64,000 nucleotides of DNA from a candidate division WOR-3 bacterium (lineage in GTDB: Bacteria; Hydrothermota; Tepidihabitantia; Tepidihabitantales; Tepidihabitantaceae). Shown here one piece after another: positions 28,536 through 35,523 of this stretch. The number at the start of each line of letters is the position of its first letter. Position 1 is the first letter of the stretch. The notes under the pieces were generated by a model. That model had not been told where the DNA came from, made no database searches, and was given only the letters and a program-made list of their open reading frames with translations. Both the position numbers and the translations under genes were made by a program. The DNA is taken from NCBI GenBank assembly GCA_024653355.1, contig JANLFQ010000001.1:1-64000 (forward strand), in the 5' to 3' direction.

Positions 28536-29719
28536 GGTATCAAGCCCGATTTTTTCCCAACCCTTTCAAAAATTTCCAGCGCCTGGTCGATGTCTTCGTC
28601 GGTGTGGGTTGCCATATAACTGGTGCGAATCAGGGAGCGATTGGGCGGCACCGCAGGGGGTAGCACCGGGTTGGCAAAGATACCGGCGTCGAACAGGGCA
28701 CGCCAGAAATTAAGGGTTTTCATATCGTCGCCGATATGGATGGGTACAATTGGGGTTGCGGTTGTGCCGAGGTTGTAACCCATCGTTCGGAGCCCTTCAA
28801 TCGCGCGCCGGGCGTTGCGCCAGAGTTGTTTGCGCCGCTCCGGCTCGGATTTGATAATTTTCAGGGCGGCAAGGACCGTTGCGACAGCGGTTGGGGGAAT
28901 TGCGGCGGAGAAGATTAAGGGCCTTGCCTGATGGCGGATGAAGGTGATTACCTTGTGCGCACCAACGACATAACCGCCAATGGTGGCAAACGATTTGGAG
29001 AATGTCCCCATAATCAGGTCAACATCATCCTCAACCCCAAAGTGTTCGGCGGTGCCGCGGCCGGTTTCTCCCAGAACACCAACGGAATGGGCGTCGTCAA
29101 CCATCAGCCGGCAGTGGAACTTTTTTACCAGAGGGACGATTTTATCCAGTGGTGCGATGTCGCCTTCCATTGAGAAGATGCCATCAACAATTACCAGTTT
29201 GCCCGCATCCTTGGGGCAACTATCCAACACCAGTTCCAGCGAATCCGGGTCGTTGTGGGCAAATCTTTTGACCGAGCCGTAGGACATCTGACACCCGTCA
29301 ACGATTGAGGCGTGGTCGAGTTTGTCGGTGATGGCGATATCGCCGCGCCGGACCAAAGCGGAGACAACACCAAGGTTGGTCTGATAACCGGTAGAAAAGA
29401 CGATGCAGTCCTCTTTTTTGTAAAATTCTGCCAGTTCCGATTCCAGTTGCACATGAAGGTCAAGTGTTCCATTCAAGAATCGGGAGCCGGTACAACCGGT
29501 GCCGTACTTCTTGATGGCAGCAATCGCCGCTTCTTTAACGCGCGGGTCGGTCGTAAGGCCAAGGTAGTTGTTGGAGCCGAGCATTATCAACTCTTTGCCG
29601 TTGATTACCACCCGGCGGTCTGGTTCGGAGTTCAGGGGGATAAAGTAGGGGTAATAGCCGGCTCGCTTCGCCCGGTCAACAACAGGGTAATATTCATTAC
29701 ATTTGGCAAATAAGTCCAT
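28532..29719 (-). CDS. Alpha-oxoamine synthase, probable serine palmitoyltransferase
   Basis: A PLP enzyme that condenses an amino acid with an acyl-CoA. Seen: MLGSNNYLGL, YGTGCTGSRFLNGTLDLH, DDAHSVGVLG, and the PLP Lys in GTFSKSFATIGGY. The opening YYPVVDRAKRAGYYPYF is characteristic of serine palmitoyltransferases rather than BioF or Kbl. The start at 29719 (MDLFAKC) is chosen over the ATG at 29755 because the promoter's -10 box lies 8 nt before it and overlaps the longer frame. It is translated with the GNAT gene downstream. BioF or glycine C-acetyltransferase are alternatives. Confidence 0.8.
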   Translation of the reverse strand: MDLFAKCNEYYPVVDRAKRAGYYPYFIPLNSEPDRRVVINGKELIMLGSNNYLGLTTDPRVKEAAIAAIKKYGTGCTGSRFLNGTLDLHVQLESELAEFYKKEDCIVFSTGYQTNLGVVSALVRRGDIAITDKLDHASIVDGCQMSYGSVKRFAHNDPDSLELVLDSCPKDAGKLVIVDGIFSMEGDIAPLDKIVPLVKKFHCRLMVDDAHSVGVLGETGRGTAEHFGVEDDVDLIMGTFSKSFATIGGYVVGAHKVITFIRHQARPLIFSAAIPPTAVATVLAALKIIKSEPERRKQLWRNARRAIEGLRTMGYNLGTTATPIVPIHIGDDMKTLNFWRALFDAGIFANPVLPPAVPPNRSLIRTSYMATHTDEDIDQALEIFERVGKKSGLIP

Positions 29720-29727
29720 TGTGATTG

Positions 29728-29755
29728 ATTTTAGATGTGCAAAGGTTGAAGTCAA
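29728..29755 (-). promoter_or_regulatory. Promoter of the SPT-GNAT pair (leaderless type)
   Basis: Minus strand: TTGACT (29755-29750), 16 bp, TAAAAT (29733-29728), then 8 nt to the ATG at 29719. The -35 box is 12 bp from the -35 box of the divergent nucleotidase-like gene. Confidence 0.6.
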
Positions 29756-29767
29756 GGATGCACCATC

Positions 29768-29795
29768 TTGCCTTTAAATTGAATCTCGGTATATT
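29768..29795 (+). promoter_or_regulatory. Promoter of the nucleotidase-ComEA fusion gene
   Basis: TTGCCT (29768-29773), 16 bp, TATATT (29790-29795), then 10 nt (GGATAAAAGG) to the ATG at 29806. A leader of about 3-4 nt is predicted. Confidence 0.5.
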
Positions 29796-29805
29796 GGATA
29801 AAAGG

Positions 29806-31488
29806 ATGCACATTTTCTTAACCCTGACCCTGCTTTTACCAATGCTTTGGGGCAGGTCAGACAAAGCCCAGTTTCAGGTGGTTCGGGTCATATGGACTTC
29901 GGACCTGCATAGTGTAGTTTTGCCCACGCCCGATTTCGCGGCGGCGGGTTTGCCCCGAAGGCATTTGGGCGGCTGGCACGGACTGATGCGGTTAATTAAA
30001 GAAGTGCGGCAACCGGGGAGTTTGCTCCTGGACAATGGCGATTTTGGATTTGGTTCACCGGAAGGCGACAGTTCACAGGGTAGGCTGGCGGTATGGCTGA
30101 TGAACCGTCTGGGTTACGATGGTGCGGTTCTGGGCGCCCGGGACTTTACCGGCGGACTACAAAACCTTGAACTTCTTGCCCGTTATGCAACTTTTCCGAT
30201 TCTTTGCGACCCGATGCTCGATGTGCTCCTCAACCGTTCATCACCCCTTTTCCGTCCTTATTTCGTAAAAGAGGTCAATGGGGTCAGGATTGGCATAATC
30301 GGGCTTACCGACCCGGAAATTACCATTTACAACCGGAAAACGGATGTTGCGGGCCTGGTGATTGACGAGCCGATTAAGCAGGTGGCGCGCTATCTGCCTG
30401 CGGTCCAGGCAGAGTCGGTAGAACTGGTCGTGGTGCTGGGGCATATCGATGCTGGCGTTGCGCGCCAGATTGTCGAATCAGTGCCCGGCATCGATTTGAT
30501 TATCTGCCGCGGCGAGACGGACAAGGTTGAAAGTCAGTTACCGAAGAGCGGTCAGGGTGTAGTGGTTGTTGCCGGGGTTTACGGGCAAAGGGTTGGTGTC
30601 GTTGACATCCTGTTTCACAAGACCGAGCGCCGGGTTTATGCCATAGAGGCACAGGTGATGAATGTTGAACCGGATTTAGAGAAAGATTCAGCGGTTGAAC
30701 AGGCGGTTCTGTCCGGAATGGACTGTGTTGTTGTTGAGAACGAGGAGGAGTTATTTCCGAATGGAGCGGGCAAGGCAAAACTCGGGCTACTGGTTGCCGA
30801 GGCGGTGCGTCAGATTACCGGGGCAGACCTGGTGGTCCTGCCTTTCTGGGTGATTGAACAGGGGCTGGAAAAGGGTAAGTTGAGCCGACGCCAGCTTTAC
30901 AATGCGGTGCCTTACAAGGAGCGGCTGCGGATGGTGAGTTTGCCCGAAAGTTTGCTGGCGGTAGTTCTCACTCCAATAGAAATTGACCCCGGTTTTCCTG
31001 CGCCGTTTGTTGCCGGTGCGGACCTGTTTGTGCGGGGTGATACATTGAATGCTGCCCGAATCGGGGATGTGGTTCAATTTCGACTCCGGGACCGGCGCAA
31101 AGGTGTTTACCGGGTGGCGACCACTGAAACCTGGCTGGAGCGCACCGGTTTAAAAGAAAAGGGCAGGGTTTTTCCCGAAAATCTGACCGCGGTCTGGCTC
31201 AGGTTTGCCGAGCAAGCGGGCCGGTTAAATCCGGTTTTAGGACCAAAACTTTATGCCGCGACGCCGAAACAGGCGTTGAAGACAAGAAGTAGTGGTTTAA
31301 TTGACATCAACAGCGCAACGGTTGAGATGCTGTGTGAGTTGCCCGGCATCGGTCCCAAAACCGCCCAGCGTATCGTTGAGTATCGGGAGCAGTACGGCAA
31401 GTTTAAGTCGGTGGAAGAGATAATGAATGTCCGGGGTATCGGTCCGAAGAAGTACGAACAGATTAAAGATTTGATTACCGTCCGTTAA
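29806..31488 (+). CDS. Secreted 5'-nucleotidase-like protein fused to a ComEA-type helix-hairpin-helix domain
   Basis: The ATG at 29806 gives a signal peptide (MHIFLTLTLLLPMLWG); the longer frame would put it internally. About 30-290 is a metallophosphoesterase fold (WTSDLHS, LLLDNGDFGFG, VLGHID), and about 330-480 resembles the 5'-nucleotidase C-terminal domain. The last ~65 residues are a ComEA-like (HhH)2 domain: DINSATVEMLCELPGIGPKTAQRIVEYR cut here at its core, then VRGIGPKKYEQIKDL. Key metal ligands look lost: the usual GNHE is GARD, and GGHTH is CRGETD. It may therefore bind rather than cleave. The stop overlaps the convergent proS stop in one TTAA. Confidence 0.75.
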   Translation: MHIFLTLTLLLPMLWGRSDKAQFQVVRVIWTSDLHSVVLPTPDFAAAGLPRRHLGGWHGLMRLIKEVRQPGSLLLDNGDFGFGSPEGDSSQGRLAVWLMNRLGYDGAVLGARDFTGGLQNLELLARYATFPILCDPMLDVLLNRSSPLFRPYFVKEVNGVRIGIIGLTDPEITIYNRKTDVAGLVIDEPIKQVARYLPAVQAESVELVVVLGHIDAGVARQIVESVPGIDLIICRGETDKVESQLPKSGQGVVVVAGVYGQRVGVVDILFHKTERRVYAIEAQVMNVEPDLEKDSAVEQAVLSGMDCVVVENEEELFPNGAGKAKLGLLVAEAVRQITGADLVVLPFWVIEQGLEKGKLSRRQLYNAVPYKERLRMVSLPESLLAVVLTPIEIDPGFPAPFVAGADLFVRGDTLNAARIGDVVQFRLRDRRKGVYRVATTETWLERTGLKEKGRVFPENLTAVWLRFAEQAGRLNPVLGPKLYAATPKQALKTRSSGLIDINSATVEMLCELPGIGPKTAQRIVEYREQYGKFKSVEEIMNVRGIGPKKYEQIKDLITVR

Positions 31489-32924
31489 TAGGTTCGGGCG
31501 TAGTATATCAAAGTTTTCGTTTCTTTGCCGCAAACGATACACCGACCGAGGGTGTTCTGCTCGGTCAATGGCATATTACGGGGCGTGGTTTTGGTTTCGT
31601 CAATAATTCGGTTTTCACACTCCTGAGACCCGCACCAGTGGACCCGGACATAACCCGGTTTTTGGGCAAGGTTGTTTTTGAACTGTTCAAGGGTTTCTGC
31701 GGTGCTGGTAACAGTTGCCACCCACTCTCGGGCGCGCTCCAGCATGCCCTTTTGAATCTGCTCAAGGGTTTCTTTTACCGCCCGGTCAATCTGGTCAATT
31801 GGCACCACTGTTTTCCCTTTGCCATCCCGGGGTGCAAGTACCACCTGGTTTGCCTTTACATCCCGGGGCCCGATTTCAATTCTTAACGGCACCCCGCGCA
31901 TCTCGTACTCGTTAAACTTCCAGCCCGGGGTGAACTGGGTTCTTTCGTCCAGTTTAACTCGAAAGCCGCTTAACCGTTCCCGGACCAAGGCGCAACTTTT
32001 TAAAACCGCTTCATCGTCTTTGCCATAAAGAATCGGGATGACAACCACCTGATAGGGAGCGATACGCGGCGGCAAAAAAAGACCCCGGTCATCGCCATGG
32101 GTCATAATCACCGCGCCAATCAGTCGGCTGGAAACGCCCCAGGATGTACCCCAGGGGTGCTTTTCGGTGTTGTCTTCGTCCAGATAGCGGATGTCAAAGG
32201 CGCGGGTAAAGTTCTGACCAAGATTGTGCGATGTGCCGGCTTGAAGCGCCTGACCATCGGGCATCAGCGCCTCAATAGAGTAGGTGGCAATTGCGCCCGG
32301 AAACTTTTCGCTTTCCGGTTTCATGCCGGCAATCACCGGCACGGCGAGGTCGTTTTCTACAAAGTCAACATAGATGTTTAAAATCCGTAAAGTTTCTTCC
32401 TGAGCCTCTTCGGGTGTGCGATGCAGGGTGTGGCCCTCCTGCCAGAGAAACTCAAGGGTACGCAGAAACAGCCGGGTGGTTTTTTCCCAGCGGAAGATGT
32501 TGCACCACTGGTTGATTAACACCGGCAGGTCGCGGTAACTCTTCACCCAGCGGGCATACATCCAGTTGATAATCGCTTCGCTGGTGGGTCTGAGGGCAAG
32601 CGGTTCGGTCAAATCGGTGTCCCCGCCCTTTGTCACCCAGGCGACCTGAGGCGAAAACCCCTTGACATGCTCCGCCTCTTTTTTTAAAAAACTCTCCGGA
32701 ATCAGGGTAGGGAAATAGGCGTTCATATGTCCGGTAGCCTTAAACCGGGCATCAAGCAGGGCTTGCATATTTTCCCACAGGGCGTAGCCATAAGGTCTGA
32801 TGACCATACAACCCCGCACCGGAGCATAATCCGCCAGTTCGGCGCGCAACACGACCGCAGTGTACCACTCAGAAAAGTTTGCCGACTTGGGTGGAATTTC
32901 CTTTACGATGTTTTCATCTTTCAT
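31485..32924 (-). CDS. proS: Prolyl-tRNA synthetase, archaeal/eukaryotic-like type
   Basis: Charges tRNA-Pro. Seen: SANFSEWYTAVVLRAELADYAPVRG at the N-terminus cut at its conserved core, class II motif 2 around NQWCNIFRWE, motif 3 with HGDDRGLFLPP, the anticodon-binding domain, and a C-terminal zinc-like part (CGSQEC, CIVCGKE) ending in the conserved YYARTY. 479 residues without the INS domain of E. coli-type ProS. The promoter lies 8 nt upstream of the ATG and no Shine-Dalgarno site is present. Confidence 0.95.
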   Translation of the reverse strand: MKDENIVKEIPPKSANFSEWYTAVVLRAELADYAPVRGCMVIRPYGYALWENMQALLDARFKATGHMNAYFPTLIPESFLKKEAEHVKGFSPQVAWVTKGGDTDLTEPLALRPTSEAIINWMYARWVKSYRDLPVLINQWCNIFRWEKTTRLFLRTLEFLWQEGHTLHRTPEEAQEETLRILNIYVDFVENDLAVPVIAGMKPESEKFPGAIATYSIEALMPDGQALQAGTSHNLGQNFTRAFDIRYLDEDNTEKHPWGTSWGVSSRLIGAVIMTHGDDRGLFLPPRIAPYQVVVIPILYGKDDEAVLKSCALVRERLSGFRVKLDERTQFTPGWKFNEYEMRGVPLRIEIGPRDVKANQVVLAPRDGKGKTVVPIDQIDRAVKETLEQIQKGMLERAREWVATVTSTAETLEQFKNNLAQKPGYVRVHWCGSQECENRIIDETKTTPRNMPLTEQNTLGRCIVCGKETKTLIYYARTY

Positions 32925-32932
32925 AACGGTTT

Positions 32933-32960
32933 ATGGTAGCGAGCTACCGAAAAGAGTCAA
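32933..32960 (-). promoter_or_regulatory. Promoter of proS (leaderless type)
   Basis: Minus strand: TTGACT (32960-32955), 16 bp, TACCAT (32938-32933), then 8 nt to the ATG at 32924. The spacer and -10 box hold a GGTAGC-TC-GCTACC inverted repeat, a possible operator. Confidence 0.55.
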
Positions 32961-32981
32961 GAAAGGTTAGGGTAATTTAAT

Positions 32982-33170
32982 TCAGTGTGCCAGTGTCCGG
33001 CCCAGATAATAGGGCCAGATGAATAAGGCGAGGACGCCTTTCCAGAAAAACGGTAGATGGAGATAGCCAATGGTAAATAGCCAGCCGATGAACCAGAGGG
33101 TACCGGCTAAAGACTCGCCATGCCATTTGTGGACTATTTTCACCTTTTCCTCCTGCCCGGTGGCAGACAT
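32982..33170 (-). CDS. Small two-helix membrane protein
   Basis: 62 residues: a charged start (MSATGQEEKVKIVHKWHG), then two hydrophobic segments at about 23-41 and 44-57 with many aromatic residues. AAAGGAAG lies 5 nt before the ATG. It lies 44 bp downstream of tRNA-fMet on the same strand and could share its transcript. No family is recognised. Confidence 0.6.
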   Translation of the reverse strand: MSATGQEEKVKIVHKWHGESLAGTLWFIGWLFTIGYLHLPFFWKGVLALFIWPYYLGRTLAH

Positions 33171-33214
33171 TTGCTTCCTTTCCTAATTGTCCGAATTAAC
33201 CGATTGAAAAGAAA

Positions 33215-33288
33215 TAGCGGGGGCTGGATTCGAACCAGCGACCTTGAGGTTATGAGCCTCACGAGCTACCAGGCTGCTCCACCCCGCA
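33215..33288 (-). tRNA. tRNA-fMet (CAT), initiator
   Basis: Complete cloverleaf on the minus strand, 74 nt without an encoded CCA. The D arm and loop (GGAGCAGCCTGGTAGCTC) are identical to the bacterial initiator tRNA. Positions 1 and 72 are T and T, so the unpaired 1:72 required of an initiator is kept, though usually it is C-A. The anticodon stem is TGAGG/CCTCA: the usual third G-C pair (29:41) is A-T, leaving two of the three conserved G-C pairs. Confidence 0.93.
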
Positions 33289-33825
33289 GTTACTCATTAT
33301 TATAACACTGAATTATAGCCAATGTCAACAATTAACCTTTTGGGGATACAATAATGAGCCTGGATATTTTTGTCCTGATGATTTTCCAGGTCTTTGAGGT
33401 AAGTTAATTTGAAGGCAAACCCTGAAGCGGAATCGGAAAGACAGTTTAGAATGGCGACAAAATCAGGTGATAGAATAGCCGGTATTATCTGTCCGGATGG
33501 GGTTACTGATACGGTTTAAGATATAACAGTCTTAATTATCAATAAGATAGAGAAGAAAGTGGTATGCGGAATAGGTTTCCGAAGGGTAAGGTGTGGGGTG
33601 AAAAAGGTGATGAGTTAGGGGTTCCTGGAGGTAATCCTGGGAACTGTCCCCGGACAGTGGGGGGTACGGTTTTTTGTCACTTTTTCTTGATTTCTCGTAT
33701 AATATCATAGAACAGAAAGTAACGGCATACCAATAGACCGAAATTGCTGAATAACATATGGTTGCGAAAGTTAGGCGGGATTTGCAATCAAAGTTACTTT
33801 ACGATTTTGGTGAACAATGCTTGTT
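33289..33825. other. 537-bp gap without a gene, holding a short inverted repeat
   Basis: No frame here has coding character. Two items stand out: CTGTCCCCGGACAG at 33644-33657 (6-bp arms around CC), preceded by GGGAA and followed by a G-run, and TATAAT at about 33700 behind a T-rich tract. Short GGGAACTGTCCCC-like motifs are familiar from REP-type elements mobilised by IS200-like transposases, so this may be a remnant. No transposase is near. Confidence 0.4.
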
Positions 33826-33853
33826 TTGACAACTACTGGTTGGTTATTACAAT
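33826..33853 (+). promoter_or_regulatory. Promoter of purN (leaderless type)
   Basis: TTGACA (33826-33831), 16 bp, TACAAT (33848-33853), then CGTAGT and the ATG at 33860. It is the cleanest case of the leaderless layout. Confidence 0.72.
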
Positions 33854-33859
33854 CGTAGT

Positions 33860-34486
33860 ATGAAAGTAAAAAAGGGGATTGCGGTACTTGCCTCAGGCCG
33901 GGGGACGAATTTTGAGGCGTTAGCCCGCAGTTGTGAAAGGCCAGACTTTCCTGCTGAGTTGAAAATTCTTGTCGTCAATGTGCCCGATGCTCCGGTGCTA
34001 ACCCGTGCTGCCACCTTTCGAATTCCTGCCGTGACCATTGACCATCGTAATTTTCCCACCCGGGAGGCATTTGAGGAAGAGGTCATCAAGGTGCTGGAGC
34101 CGTATCAGGTTGACCTGATTTGCCTTGCCGGTTTCAATCGGATTTTGTCGCCGAAGTTGCTCGAACGGTATCCAATGCGGATTATGAACATCCATCCGTC
34201 GCTTTTGCCCGCTTTTGCCCGTTTGCAGGGTATTAAGGTTCATGAAGCGGTGCTTAATTATGGAGTGAAAATTACCGGGTGCACGGTGCACTTTGTAACC
34301 GCCGATGTTGATTGCGGGCCCATTATTGTGCAGCGGGCGATACCGGTGCGGGATGTGGACACACCGGATTCGCTTTCCCTGCGGGTGTTGGTTGAAGAGC
34401 ATCAGGCATATCCTGAGGCGGTGAGGTTGTTTTGCGAGGACAGGCTGGAAATCGTCGGGCGTCGGGTCCTGGTGCGCTCCCGATAA
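33860..34486 (+). CDS. purN: Phosphoribosylglycinamide formyltransferase PurN
   Basis: Transfers formyl from 10-formyl-THF to GAR in purine synthesis. Seen: VLASGRGTNFEAL at the N-terminus, LAGFNRILSP, NIHPSLLPAF with the catalytic His, and TADVDCGPII with the catalytic Asp region. 208 residues, full length. The usual PGLHA after SLLP reads ARLQG, a small departure near the active site. It leads an operon with the oxidoreductase and lnt genes. Confidence 0.92.
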   Translation: MKVKKGIAVLASGRGTNFEALARSCERPDFPAELKILVVNVPDAPVLTRAATFRIPAVTIDHRNFPTREAFEEEVIKVLEPYQVDLICLAGFNRILSPKLLERYPMRIMNIHPSLLPAFARLQGIKVHEAVLNYGVKITGCTVHFVTADVDCGPIIVQRAIPVRDVDTPDSLSLRVLVEEHQAYPEAVRLFCEDRLEIVGRRVLVRSR

Positions 34487-35523
34487 CGAGCCGGCTCCGG
34501 GTTGCGGTTGTAGGTTGTGGTGCCCAGGCACAACTGGCGCTTATCCCGGCATTGAAGGCAAATCCCTTTGTGGAACTGCAGGCGTTGTGCGATACCGATG
34601 TCCGGAAGTTGCGCCACCTTGCGGCACTGCATAATGTAAAGAAGTACTACACCGACTTTGACCGGCTCAAGGAGGATGAAGAGATTCAGGCGGTGGTGCT
34701 CGCGACCCCGAATTACCTTCATGCACCAATGGCAATTGCGGCGATGGACTACGGCAAGGATGTTTTGTGCGAGATGCCGCTGGCACTTAACTTTTATGAG
34801 GCACAGCAGATGGTTGCGGCGGCAGAACGGACCCGGCGGCGGTTGATGCCCTGTTTGGTGACCCGGTTGAGACCTGATGTTCAGACGGTGAAGAACTTTG
34901 TTGATGGTCGGGAACTGGGCAAGGTGTATTACTGCAAGACCGGCTGGTTGCGTGGTCGTGAGGCGTGGTCACCTGCCGGTTGGTGGTATGAGCCCCGGCG
35001 CGCTGGGGGTGGCGCATTTCTGACACTGGGTTCGGCTCTGCTTGATTCGGCACTTTATCTTCTGAAACCGGCGAAACCGTTGCGGATTTACGGGGTGGCG
35101 GCTAAGCGGAATGCCAATGCGGCGGTTGAAGATACCGCATTTGCCTTAATCAGATTTGATTCCGATGTGGTTTTGACAGTTGAGGTGGGCTGGAGTCTGT
35201 TGATGGAACGGGACTTTGTCTATTTTAATCTGTTTGGCACCTCGGGTGCGGCTTTGTTGAACCCGATTACCATCAATAAGGAGATGCATGGCAGGCTGGT
35301 TAATATCACACCGCAGATTCCTGACAAGGGGCTTTTGCGCGAGGCGTACAAGCGGCTGATTGAACTTTGGGTTGATGCACTTTTGCAGGACCTGCCACCC
35401 GCAGAGACCGTCGCCGATGCGCTGACAATCTCCCGGATTAGCGATGGTTTTTATCAATCGAATACCACAGGCCGGGAAGTGGAACTTACCGAAGAAAAGG
35501 AGGTGCCATCCGGCGGGTTTTGA
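34432..35523 (+). CDS. Gfo/Idh/MocA-family NAD(P)-dependent oxidoreductase
   Basis: The Rossmann domain starts at RLRVAVVGCGAQAQLALIPAL, and the second domain has the family's EVGWSLLM strand. Also seen: DYGKDVLCEMPLALN, the position of the usual EKP, here EMP, so the conserved Lys is missing. Substrate unknown. The start is unclear. TTG at 34432 would overlap purN by 55 nt, yet homology begins only after the purN stop, where the sole frame codon at the junction is ATA (34483) overlapping the purN TAA. A rare ATA start is possible. It is followed by lnt. Confidence 0.8.
   Translation: MRGQAGNRRASGPGALPITSRLRVAVVGCGAQAQLALIPALKANPFVELQALCDTDVRKLRHLAALHNVKKYYTDFDRLKEDEEIQAVVLATPNYLHAPMAIAAMDYGKDVLCEMPLALNFYEAQQMVAAAERTRRRLMPCLVTRLRPDVQTVKNFVDGRELGKVYYCKTGWLRGREAWSPAGWWYEPRRAGGGAFLTLGSALLDSALYLLKPAKPLRIYGVAAKRNANAAVEDTAFALIRFDSDVVLTVEVGWSLLMERDFVYFNLFGTSGAALLNPITINKEMHGRLVNITPQIPDKGLLREAYKRLIELWVDALLQDLPPAETVADALTISRISDGFYQSNTTGREVELTEEKEVPSGGF

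Noticed and set aside
29720-29755. Longer start for the SPT-like gene (ATG 29755)
   Set aside because: The -35 and -10 boxes lie within that extension, so it would not be transcribed.
33120-33305. 61-codon plus-strand frame with GGWIRTSDLEV
   Set aside because: This is the antisense of the tRNA-fMet gene, a familiar spurious translation.
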